Origin: Candidatus Aerophobota bacterium
Lineage (GTDB): Bacteria > Aerophobota > Aerophobia > Aerophobales > B47-G16
Length of the DNA: 15,697 nt
Direction: 5' to 3'
NCBI GenBank assembly: GCA_003648815.1
Contig: QMPZ01000022.1
Coordinates: 1-15,697 of the forward strand
Each line of letters starts with the position of its first letter. Positions within the stretch are counted from its first letter, which is position 1. A program made the position numbers and the translations under genes. Positions 1 to 6,911 of this stretch are shown here, piece by piece. The notes under the pieces are model-generated. The model saw nothing but the letters and a program-made list of their open reading frames with translations, was not told the origin of the DNA and did no database searches.

Positions 1-2
1 AC

Positions 3-1364
3 ATAGTAAAGACACCGAATATGGATAGGATTGCCAGGGAAGGGGTATGTTTTACTAACTGCTTTGTCCAACATACCGTTTGTAGTCCTTCAAGATGCAG
101 CATGTTCACCGGGCTTTACCCTCATACCAACGGTCATAGAACTCTTACCTATCTACTTCAGCCTCATGAGAGGAATCTTTTTCGTGATTTAAAGGAAAAT
201 GGTTATTATACGCAATGTTTTGGGAAAAATGATCTTCTTTCGCAAGAGGCAATCTCACTCAGCTTTAACTCAGTTGGAAAATCAGAACTTAAAAGATTTA
301 CAAAGCAATTAGAGATAGCTCGTTCTCTATATAAAAATCCCTGGCCCAAAGAGCACAAATACCATAAATCCTTTTATTATGGTAAAATACCTCAAGAGGC
401 AGGCAAAGATTTTAATTGGGCATGTATCCAAAGTGCATGTAATTTTATAGATAACCCTCCCTCGGAGCCATTTTGCCTTTATCTTCCATTAGGACTTGTT
501 CATCCTCCATACAGAGTGGAAGAGCCTTATTTTTCAATGTACGATCGCAAAGATGTTCCCCCTCCTGTCCCAGCTAATTTCTCTGACAAAAGGTCTTTCA
601 TGAAGCTTTTGCATCATGCTCATGGAATAAACAGGTTAGATGAAGATGACAAAAGGGAAATAAGAGCTGTCTACTACGGCATGATAACGAAGCTGGATGC
701 CCTATTGGGGATGATTATAGATAAGCTAAAGGAAACAGGAAGATATGAGACTACCGCCATCTTCATTTTTTCCGATCACGGTGATTACACCGGGGACTAT
801 GGATTGGTAGAGAAATGGTGGACTGGATTCCAGGACTGCTTGCTCCGTGTTCCCTTTATAGCAAGGGTTCCTGGTTTTCCACCTGTGGGTAAGGTGGAGA
901 CAATGATTGAGATGATAGACCTGTACCCTACTATATTGGAACTTGCTGGCATAAAACCGCTCCATTCGTATTTCGGTAAAAGTCTCGTAAGTTTAATGAA
1001 GGGAAAGAAGGACAGTTTAAGAGACGCTGTCTTCGCTGAGGGGGGTCATCTTGAGACAGAAGAACATTGCTTTGAACCCGTTCTCGACGGGATATATCAC
1101 GAGAAGACAACTCTTCCAAGAAAATATGGGCCAAAAGTATTTTCCAAGGCGGTGATGATTAGAACGCGTAAGTTTAAGTACATCTATTGTCCTGATGATA
1201 TCAATGAATTATATAACCTTGAAGACGATCCTTGTGAACTGCACAATCTTGCCGGCAGACCAGAGACAAAGGAGATAGAGCAGTATCTTAAGGAAAGACT
1301 TCTTAGGTGGCTTGTTTGGACTGTAGATACTGTTCCCCACAAATGGGATAAAAGAGGATTTTAG
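3..1364 (+). CDS. Sulfatase (formylglycine-dependent type), 5' partial
   Basis: This is a type I sulfatase, a hydrolase of sulfate esters, most likely on a carbohydrate. The reading frame is open from base 3; the six residues before the first ATG (base 21) read IVKTPN and join MDRIA to give the TPNxDRxAxEG block found inside sulfatases, so the true start lies upstream and roughly 25-35 residues with the first metal-binding Asp motif are missing. The signature CSPSR has its modifiable Cys at bases 81-83 and is followed by FTGLYPHTNGH. The GxxTxxxGK motif appears as GYYTQCFGK, and the late metal motif as SDHGDYTGDYG. The C-terminal sulfatase subdomain ends in the usual ELYNLEDDPxExxNL segment. 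No sulfatase-maturing enzyme is in the window. The substrate cannot be told from sequence. The frame is intact to its TAG stop. Confidence 0.93.
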   Translation: MVKTPNMDRIAREGVCFTNCFVQHTVCSPSRCSMFTGLYPHTNGHRTLTYLLQPHERNLFRDLKENGYYTQCFGKNDLLSQEAISLSFNSVGKSELKRFTKQLEIARSLYKNPWPKEHKYHKSFYYGKIPQEAGKDFNWACIQSACNFIDNPPSEPFCLYLPLGLVHPPYRVEEPYFSMYDRKDVPPPVPANFSDKRSFMKLLHHAHGINRLDEDDKREIRAVYYGMITKLDALLGMIIDKLKETGRYETTAIFIFSDHGDYTGDYGLVEKWWTGFQDCLLRVPFIARVPGFPPVGKVETMIEMIDLYPTILELAGIKPLHSYFGKSLVSLMKGKKDSLRDAVFAEGGHLETEEHCFEPVLDGIYHEKTTLPRKYGPKVFSKAVMIRTRKFKYIYCPDDINELYNLEDDPCELHNLAGRPETKEIEQYLKERLLRWLVWTVDTVPHKWDKRGF

Positions 1365-1522
1365 CCTTGAAGTGCACACCATAATATATGTCCCTCCTTC
1401 TGTAAGATGCGAATTTTAGAGATTCGAGAGAATCATTAGTCTGTTCTTTAATCTAAACTTTATTAATTAAAAGAAATTTTACAAAATCGTAATTTTATCC
1501 AGAAATTGCGTAAGATTTTCTA
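1365..1522. other. Spacer after the partial sulfatase gene
   Basis: AT-rich noncoding stretch with no open frame that resembles a protein. I see only a short hairpin at 1421-1434 (GATTC, GAGA loop, GAATC), which has no T-tract behind it and is too weak to call a terminator. Confidence 0.5.
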
Positions 1523-1551
1523 TGGACAGGAAAACCCTTTATGAATATAAT
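1523..1551 (+). promoter_or_regulatory. Sigma-70-type promoter for the solute-binding protein gene
   Basis: TGGACA (1523-1528, five of six matches to TTGACA) and a perfect TATAAT (1546-1551) are separated by 17 bases. The start of transcription would fall near 1558. This gives a leader of about 270 bases before the ATG at 1827 that contains the whole structured element at 1613-1750. A second TATAAT at 1607-1612 lacks a matching -35 box and would cut off the 5' arm of the first stem. Confidence 0.6.
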
Positions 1552-1612
1552 TTTTACAAAAGCATAAGCACATAATTTAGTTTCCTTTGAGGTGAGTTAG
1601 CTCTTTTATAAT

Positions 1613-1750
1613 ATCCTTAATGTAACTAGTTGGTGGAGGGATGCTTTTGTCGCTTTCTAAATCGGTGATTGAGTCACTAGTTTTTAAGCAATAGGCTAAA
1701 ATAGGGCCGGAGGAGGTGGTGAGGTTAGAAAGGCAAAAGGCCATTAGTCT
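1613..1750 (+). promoter_or_regulatory. Candidate structured RNA leader, copy 1
   Basis: First of two copies of an unnamed element; the other is at 3941-4081. Stem P1 pairs 1613-1618 with 1637-1642 around a loop containing TAACTAGTT. A conserved linker follows (GATGCTTTTGT, then GCTTTCTAAATC at 1652-1663). Hairpin P2 pairs 1664-1668 with 1674-1678. Then comes a conserved TTTTTAAG. Stem P3 pairs AGGCTAA (1693-1699) with TTAGTCT (1744-1750) and GGCC (1705-1708) with GGCC (1739-1742), closing a 30-base loop that starts with the G-rich 17-mer at 1709-1725. The element ends 77 bases before the ATG of the solute-binding protein. Role inferred: cis-regulation of that gene. No known riboswitch consensus was recognised. 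Confidence 0.55.
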
Positions 1751-1826
1751 AACAATGAACGCTTAGATAGGCTGGAGTGTAGCTCTAAAATTAAAAGAGG
1801 AGAAAATAAGGGAGGGAGGATATAGA

Positions 1827-3788
1827 ATGATGAAAAAGATAATGGTAATGATTTTAGTGGGAGCTATATGTTTAATGGGAGCTACTACGGCATTGGCTCA
1901 GAAGGAATATGTGCCAGGAGCTAAGATATATTCTACCTTAGCTGAATATGAAAAGTTTACCGGAAAAAAGATAGAAAAGTTCCATGAGGCTCCTATGCTC
2001 AGGGTAAAGGTCGCTGCAGGAGAGCTTCCACCGGTAGAGGAGAGGCTGCCTGAAGAACCCATGGTGATAGAACCATATGAGGAAATTGGCCAGTATGGTG
2101 GAACATGGCATAGAGCATGGTTAGGACTGGCGGATATGTGGGGGCCAGCTAAGCTTATGGAGGTACGAATGATCCAGTGGAATTGGAACGCTAACCAGCT
2201 GCTCCCTGATGTCGCCAAGGCCTGGGAAGTATCGAAAGACGGGAGAAGTTTTACCTTTTACCTGAGAAAAGGAATAAAATGGTCGGATGGCCACCCTTTT
2301 ACTACTGAGGACATACGATTCGAGTGGGAGGATGTAATACTGAACAAGGAACTCACTCCTGCTCGTCGCTCTGCTTGGTTTTATAGTGGTGGGGAACCGG
2401 GCAAACTGGAGATTATCGATGATTACACGTTTCGCATCACCTTTAAAGAACCTTATCCGATTTTCTTGTTGGATGCCCCTGACAGACTACGTAGGCTCGT
2501 TAACTCTCCCAAACACTATGGGAAACAGTTTCATCCCCGTTATACTCCTGCTGATAAGCTAGAGAAGATGACAAAGGAAGCAGGATTTGATCATTGGTGG
2601 CAGCTGTTTTTGGCAAAGATGGGTGAAGGATGGTGGGACACAAATCCTGATCATCCAACTCTTTGGGCTTGGAAGCTCAAAGTACCCGGCACAGCTACGC
2701 GCATGATCCATGAGCGAAATCCCTATTACTGGAAAGTGGACCCTCAGGGTAATCAACTTCCCTATATTGACCGGATTACCCATGACTTAGTAGAGGACCC
2801 GGATATGATTAACTTCAAAGCTGTAGCTGGAGAAATAGATATGCAGATGCGCCATATACAATTTGCCAACTATACCCTGTTGATGGAAAACCGGGAGAAG
2901 GGAGATTATCGAGTCCTGAAATGGAAAAATGACATGGGCTCAGATCCTACAATTTACTTCAATCTGACCTGTAAGGATCCGGTACTGCGCAAGCTTTTTG
3001 AAAATGATAAGTTCAGAAAGGCACTTTCTTTAGCCATCAATCGAGATGAGATCAATGAGTTCTGTTATTTAGGAACAGGTGAACCTCGACAGGAATCCTT
3101 CATTTCAGGAACTCGGTATTATTCCGAGGAGTGGGAGAAGGCTTATGCTGAATACGATCCAGAGAAGGCCAACGCTCTCCTGGACGAGATAGGGCTAAAA
3201 TGGGACAAGGATCATAAATATCGGCTTCGACCCGATGGCAAGCCTTTAGCTTTGACCATTGAATTTACGCCAGCATTTGGTCCTTGGCCTGATGCCTGTG
3301 AACTGATAAAGGGATACTGGGAGGCAGTTGGGGTTAAGACGTCCATTAAGCCCGAGGAACGCTCCCTTTTCTGGACGAGAATAGACGCAAATGAGCACCA
3401 GGTGGTTATCTGGACGGGTATGTGTAGCGCTATTGTGGTGGAGAATATCGGTTGGCTTACCGGTTATACAGCATCAGAATATGACCGCTGGTACAAAAGT
3501 GGTGGAGAAGCCGGTGAAAAGCCTACAGGAGATATAGCTAAGCTCTACGAGCTGTGGGATAAACTTAAGGTTACCACTGACGAAAAAGAAAGAGAGCGCC
3601 TTGTTAAGGAGATAGTTAATCTTCATATAAAGAACATCTGGATGATTGGTACTGTAGGTGAAACTATACAACCGGTAGTGGTGAAGAACTACTTCCGAAA
3701 TGTACCTGAGAAGATAATCTGTGCTAATCCTCAGCAAACTCCGGGAAATGCCCAAACGTCACAGTTCTTTATTAAAGTCAAAAAATAG
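1827..3788 (+). CDS. ABC transporter substrate-binding protein, family 5 (peptide/nickel/oligosaccharide type)
   Basis: Extracytoplasmic ligand-binding protein of an ABC importer. Residues 1-24 form a signal peptide (Lys-rich start, hydrophobic core, ALA before Gln25); there is no lipobox Cys, so it is probably soluble or held by partners. Residues about 35-95 are an extension ending in EEIGQYGGTW, seen in long members of the family. The SBP_bac_5 core follows, with WEVSKDGRSFTFYLRKGIKW and SDGHPFTTEDI near residue 150 and FRKALSLAINRDEI near 396. At 653 residues it is longer than DppA or OppA (about 535). An excellent SD (GGAGGGAGGA, 1811-1820) fits the ATG at 1827 or the second ATG at 1830. 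No permease or ATPase gene lies next to it, so it must use transport genes elsewhere. The ligand is not predictable; family members bind peptides, nickel complexes or oligosaccharides, and the neighbouring sulfatase favours a sugar. The leader holds the structured element at 1613-1750. Confidence 0.93.
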   Translation: MMKKIMVMILVGAICLMGATTALAQKEYVPGAKIYSTLAEYEKFTGKKIEKFHEAPMLRVKVAAGELPPVEERLPEEPMVIEPYEEIGQYGGTWHRAWLGLADMWGPAKLMEVRMIQWNWNANQLLPDVAKAWEVSKDGRSFTFYLRKGIKWSDGHPFTTEDIRFEWEDVILNKELTPARRSAWFYSGGEPGKLEIIDDYTFRITFKEPYPIFLLDAPDRLRRLVNSPKHYGKQFHPRYTPADKLEKMTKEAGFDHWWQLFLAKMGEGWWDTNPDHPTLWAWKLKVPGTATRMIHERNPYYWKVDPQGNQLPYIDRITHDLVEDPDMINFKAVAGEIDMQMRHIQFANYTLLMENREKGDYRVLKWKNDMGSDPTIYFNLTCKDPVLRKLFENDKFRKALSLAINRDEINEFCYLGTGEPRQESFISGTRYYSEEWEKAYAEYDPEKANALLDEIGLKWDKDHKYRLRPDGKPLALTIEFTPAFGPWPDACELIKGYWEAVGVKTSIKPEERSLFWTRIDANEHQVVIWTGMCSAIVVENIGWLTGYTASEYDRWYKSGGEAGEKPTGDIAKLYELWDKLKVTTDEKERERLVKEIVNLHIKNIWMIGTVGETIQPVVVKNYFRNVPEKIICANPQQTPGNAQTSQFFIKVKK

Positions 3789-3811
3789 CAAGCGAAGGTA
3801 ATTAAAGTTAA

Positions 3812-3844
3812 GGGGGTTCTGTTCAAAAATTGAGCAGAACCCTC
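3812..3844 (+). terminator. Strong hairpin after the solute-binding protein gene
   Basis: A 13-bp stem (3812-3824 with 3832-3844, including two G-T wobbles) closes a 7-base AAAAATT loop, 23 bases after the stop codon. It is followed by ATTAATTCC, not a clean T-run, so it may act as a weak terminator or as a 3'-end-protecting hairpin. Confidence 0.6.
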
Positions 3845-3940
3845 ATTAATTCCTGTAAGTGGAGTTTATTTATTCTTTTGGATTCGGTCTGAACTCTATT
3901 TAACGTAGGCTTAGGCTTTTTATTTTCTAAGGTTTAGGTG

Positions 3941-4081
3941 TCTGTCCATATATAATTAGTTAACGGACAGATGCTTTTGTTGCTTTCTAAATCAGCGTAG
4001 TGAGCTAACAATTTTTAAGGAATGGGCTAAAATAGGGCCGGAGGAGGTGGTGAGGTGAAAGATAAACAGGCCCATTAGCCT
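3941..4081 (+). promoter_or_regulatory. Candidate structured RNA leader, copy 2
   Basis: Second copy of the element at 1613-1750. P1 is a 7-bp stem, TCTGTCC (3941-3947) with GGACAGA (3965-3971), around a loop with TAATTAGTT. The GATGCTTTTGT and GCTTTCTAAATC segments and the long block through the G-rich loop (4012-4056) are nearly identical to copy 1. P2 is changed in sequence but can still pair 3994-3996 with 4004-4006. P3 pairs GGGCTAA (4024-4030) with TTAGCCT (4075-4081) and GGGCC (4035-4039) with GGCCC (4069-4073). A TATAAT (3951-3956) lies in the P1 loop but has no -35 box. No convincing promoter was found upstream. The element ends 182 bases before the next start codon. Confidence 0.55.
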
Positions 4082-4103
4082 GAAGATAAGGAAGGTTTTC
4101 TGG

Positions 4104-4133
4104 AAGAGAAGTGTCGAAAGGACTTTCTCTTTT
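4104..4133 (+). terminator. Attenuator-like hairpin between leader copy 2 and the zinc-ribbon gene
   Basis: AAGAGAA (4104-4110) pairs with TTCTCTT (4125-4131), then after a small internal loop GTC (4113-4115) pairs with GAC (4121-4123) around a GAAAG loop. The stem runs into TTTT (4130-4133). TTCTC at 4141-4145 could pair with the GAGAA arm instead, giving a possible anti-terminator. It lies upstream of the gene start at 4264, where a riboswitch expression platform would sit. The T-run is short. Confidence 0.4.
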
Positions 4134-4223
4134 GGAGCTTTTCTCAAAAGAATGTGCAAAGTGAGCATTGAGTTTTACTCCAGCCTCGGTGCATGAGTAG
4201 TTCTTTAAGCGGAATAAGCTGGG

Positions 4224-4269
4224 TTTTCACCTCTTCGGTGATAAAAGTGCGGGGGATTTTCCGGTGAAA
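4224..4269 (+). promoter_or_regulatory. Mutually exclusive pairings that can hide the GTG start
   Basis: TTTTCACC (4224-4231) can fold back on GGTG (4237-4240, with AAAA at 4243-4246 extending the stem across a T bulge). Alternatively TTTCACC (4225-4231) can pair perfectly with GGTGAAA (4263-4269), which contains the start codon GTG (4264-4266) and encloses the GGGGGA ribosome site (4251-4256) in its loop. Such a pair of alternatives could switch translation; this is inference from complementarity only. Confidence 0.35.
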
Positions 4270-4938
4270 GGCGAAAGTAATCAAATACAATGGGCTCCAA
4301 AGATATCTCAGGCAAAGATCCGCAACCTCTATGAAGCTGATGCCAAGGGCATCATTGATGAGAAGTTGATCGATGAAGTCGCTTATGCTCTATATATGCG
4401 ATGTCAGAGCATATTGGAAGTTACGGAGGCGTCGAGAGGACGGGTGAGGTGCCCGGTGTGTGGTTCTCTAATCCTGCGCCAGGTAAAAGGCAAGGGAAAT
4501 AAGAACGAGTTGCTTGAATGCAGTAGGTGCTCCTGGCAAATCAGGTGGGAGGACTATCATAAATCCTATAACAAGAAGCAACTTCACGGCGGAAGCGCAG
4601 TACATCTGTTCCAGAGATTTGTGGAGCGTCTGCCGCAGACAAGAACTCCCCAGGAGAAGATGATGCTGATTGACACCCTTCTTCATGAATTTCATACGTT
4701 CTGTAAGGGCACCTACCTTAAGTACACAAGGCCGGTTGCCGCTAATCTGATTCAGGGAACGGCTACTGAAGTTATCCGGTTCTTAGATAACCTAACTTAT
4801 GGGGTTAAAAGTCCAGCTCAAAGGAAAAAGGTCAGGGATGCCTGGCGGAAGAAGTTAATGAACAGCACCGTTTTTTCTTACAGCCACCGCTCAAGAAAGG
4901 ATAGTATCTCCTTACGCATGGCCGCTGTCTCAAAATGA
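4264..4938 (+). CDS. Unrecognised zinc-ribbon protein, probably with an altered C-terminus
   Basis: I do not recognise a function. Residues about 14-55 are a helical region (AKIRNLYEADAKGIIDE and onward). Cys63-Cys66 and Cys86-Cys89 form a CxxC...CxxC zinc ribbon. Residues 105-195 form a second conserved-looking region, with HEFH at 141-144, TRPVAANLIQG at about 155-165 and FLDNLTYG at 173-180. The start is GTG at 4264 with GGGGGA eight bases upstream; a stop at 4198 and no other ATG or GTG between limit alternatives. The last 20 residues (about 205-224) lie antisense to the 3' end of the hydrolase gene and look low-grade, which suggests that the natural end was lost by rearrangement near 4860. 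It has no signal peptide or membrane segment. It could be a nucleic-acid-binding or regulatory protein, but that is only a possibility. Confidence 0.7.
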   Translation: MKGESNQIQWAPKISQAKIRNLYEADAKGIIDEKLIDEVAYALYMRCQSILEVTEASRGRVRCPVCGSLILRQVKGKGNKNELLECSRCSWQIRWEDYHKSYNKKQLHGGSAVHLFQRFVERLPQTRTPQEKMMLIDTLLHEFHTFCKGTYLKYTRPVAANLIQGTATEVIRFLDNLTYGVKSPAQRKKVRDAWRKKLMNSTVFSYSHRSRKDSISLRMAAVSK

Positions 4939-5804
4939 CCCGTATTATAGCGGACCAGCTTCCATGCATCCGCAGCATTCTCCTTTGCGTATGCTTTCTT
5001 GAGCTCTGCATCAATTCTGTCAAGTCCTTGAGGTGGCGTTAGCCTGTCAAAATTTCCCGCCAGGCTAAGATGAGGTCGCGGAACGATGAGCTTGTTAATA
5101 TCAGAGGTGGTAAAGTGTTTTAGCAGGCCGGGGACATAATAGTAAATTCCGTGTCCATCAAGTCCACGCGATTCAATTAAAGCTTGAAAATCGGTCAGAC
5201 AACAAATGTCAATGCACACCTTTATGCGGGTATCCAGTGCTGCAACCCACCAGGCCATGGTGCTACCCATCGATATGCCCATCGTTCCAAGGCGACTGGC
5301 ATCTACATCTGGACGAGAGACTAAGTAATCGATGGCGCGCAGGCTATCATAAACCATCATCCCCCATAAGACCTGACCCATCCAGAGCATCTGCTTGAAG
5401 GTCTCGGACTCAGTGCGACCACGTCTCTCGCCGAAACACCAGGCATCGATGCACAGAGCACAATAACCTTTCTGAGTTAACACCTCAGCATAAGGCGGCT
5501 TTTGGAGTGCCTCACGTCCGTATATCAGCTCATCCTTGCCCAGGACATAGTTTCCACCATGAGCGTGATTGTAAAGGATAGCCGGAAACGGTCCCTTCTT
5601 ATCCCGAGGATACACAAAATAGGCTGGAACAGGCTCAATCCCGTTAAGATCCAGCAGGAGTTTCTCCAAGACGTATGAGGCACGTTTTTCCTCATCGATC
5701 TTTGAGACCGATATTTTTCTTTTGCGGTCCGGAAGGTCTCCTAAGAGCTTGTAAAGTTGACCTCGTCTTGCCTCTTTATCAGCTTTAGAATGTTGAGCGG
5801 ACAT
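4878..5804 (-). CDS. Alpha/beta hydrolase, dienelactone hydrolase/acetyl-esterase-like
   Basis: A cytoplasmic serine hydrolase of about 308 residues, without a signal peptide. The catalytic triad is visible: nucleophile Ser178 in GISMGS, Asp253 in GNFDRLTP, and His290 in NTGHFE. NHAHGG at 79-84 supplies the oxyanion-hole region after the first strand (FPAILYNH). The family includes esterases that remove acetyl or other acyl groups from sugars, and dienelactone hydrolases. The ATG has an SD of GGGAGG five bases away. It is the last gene of the minus-strand operon, 103 bases after the aldolase. Its TAA stop falls inside the oppositely oriented zinc-ribbon gene, a 61-base tail-to-tail overlap. 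No operon partner fixes the substrate; removal of an ester from a sugar acid is a reasonable inference. Confidence 0.85.
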   Translation of the reverse strand: MSAQHSKADKEARRGQLYKLLGDLPDRKRKISVSKIDEEKRASYVLEKLLLDLNGIEPVPAYFVYPRDKKGPFPAILYNHAHGGNYVLGKDELIYGREALQKPPYAEVLTQKGYCALCIDAWCFGERRGRTESETFKQMLWMGQVLWGMMVYDSLRAIDYLVSRPDVDASRLGTMGISMGSTMAWWVAALDTRIKVCIDICCLTDFQALIESRGLDGHGIYYYVPGLLKHFTTSDINKLIVPRPHLSLAGNFDRLTPPQGLDRIDAELKKAYAKENAADAWKLVRYNTGHFETAAMRKEILSFLERWL

Positions 5805-5907
5805 CTAACCTCCCTTTCTTAGCTATGTTTTCCATTTGACCGGCTAAAAGCTTAAGATTTGTCAGGAAAGGGTTTGTTTGTCCACGAAGCTGTCTTTCCA
5901 TTGCTCC

Positions 5908-6891
5908 TTAAAGCACGCCCATCTCCTTTAATACGGACCGCAGCTCATCTTTTTCCTCAGCGGTTATGTTCTCCATGGGTTCTCTTGTCCTGCCTCCAGG
6001 CAGTCCTATCAGGTTCATTGCCTCCTTACACACACTCTGATAAAGAGGAAGGTCAGGTATTGAGAGCTGAGGCGAAAGCACAGTGGGAAGCATGCCGCGC
6101 TTCGTAGCAAGCCTACCTATGAACTCGTGATATACGGCTATTTTGTCCATAAGTTCCTTTAACTTGTCAAAATCCCTTTTCATGGCAGCTTTATACAGTC
6201 CAACGGCAATTTCTGGAGCAAAGTTGGCCAGCTCGGTGACGTAACCCGGACATCCAAAAAGAGCTTCAAACGGATACATAAGCTGTCCCAAACCACACAC
6301 TATCACCATATCCTCAGGATCTACCGCTTTTTGCATCCAATAATAGGTTACAGCCTTGGGCGTGTTTTCCTTAACCGCTACAATATTTTCTATCTTTGAG
6401 AGCCTTCTCATAAGATCCGGCTCTATATACAGCTTGCTGGTTACCGGGTTATTGTAAATCATAATCCCTATGTCCAGGCTATCAGCTATTTTCTTATAAT
6501 GCCTGTAAATTCCTTCTTTGGTGACCAAATGATAATAAGGAAGTATGATCATTACCCCATCCGCTCCTATATCCTGGGCATACCTGCTCATCTCAATCGT
6601 TGGCTTAGTTCCGGCTCGTCCTGTTCCCACTATCACAGGGAACTCGCCGTTTACCTCCTCGACCACGATCCTGGCCACCCTCTTGCACTCCTCATCGTTC
6701 ATGGCATAGAACTCGCCCGTGCTTCCCGTGGGGATAAATACAGCATCTTCGCCCTTGAGTTTGTCCACCACGTATCTCACCCCTTCCCTGAGGGCTTCTT
6801 CATTGAGCTCTTCCTCCTCATCGAAAGGAGTCATCACCAAATGAAGCACCCCTTTTATCCTCTCTTTTAGCTCTTTCGGTGACGTAGACAT
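5908..6891 (-). CDS. DapA-superfamily lyase/aldolase (sugar-acid aldolase-like)
   Basis: A TIM-barrel class I aldolase of the dihydrodipicolinate synthase/N-acetylneuraminate lyase superfamily, 327 residues against about 290-310 for the family. GSTGE is at 56-60, the catalytic Tyr146 in YNNP, and the Schiff-base Lys174 in VAVKEN. True DapA has YNxPxRT with an Arg that binds the dicarboxylate; here the sequence is YNNPVTS, with no Arg, so lysine biosynthesis is unlikely and cleavage of a 2-keto-3-deoxy sugar acid or a sialic-acid-like compound is more plausible. The ATG has AAAGGAGGA just upstream. It starts 20 bases after the sulfatase-fold gene stops, so the two are surely co-transcribed. 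The last 25-30 residues (PMENITAEEKDEL onward) form a helical tail. Confidence 0.9.
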   Translation of the reverse strand: MSTSPKELKERIKGVLHLVMTPFDEEEELNEEALREGVRYVVDKLKGEDAVFIPTGSTGEFYAMNDEECKRVARIVVEEVNGEFPVIVGTGRAGTKPTIEMSRYAQDIGADGVMIILPYYHLVTKEGIYRHYKKIADSLDIGIMIYNNPVTSKLYIEPDLMRRLSKIENIVAVKENTPKAVTYYWMQKAVDPEDMVIVCGLGQLMYPFEALFGCPGYVTELANFAPEIAVGLYKAAMKRDFDKLKELMDKIAVYHEFIGRLATKRGMLPTVLSPQLSIPDLPLYQSVCKEAMNLIGLPGGRTREPMENITAEEKDELRSVLKEMGVL

Positions 6892-6911
6892 ACCATCCTC
6901 CTTTTAATCGC

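Noticed and set aside
1607..1663. Resemblance of TATAAT and the following bases to the start of a purine riboswitch
   Set aside because: The GTTTC/CCGTAAA-type core and the two kissing-loop hairpins of that class are missing, and TATAAT is not at the same place in copy 2.
1719..1766. Possible 15-residue leader peptide starting at GTG after the G-rich loop of leader copy 1
   Set aside because: In copy 2 the matching frame stops after two codons, and the other frame there encodes an unrelated peptide; nucleotide conservation without codon conservation points to RNA structure instead.
3951..3956. TATAAT as a -10 box for the zinc-ribbon gene
   Set aside because: No acceptable -35 box at 16-18 bases upstream, and use of it would remove the 5' arm of a perfect 7-bp stem; left as uncertain.
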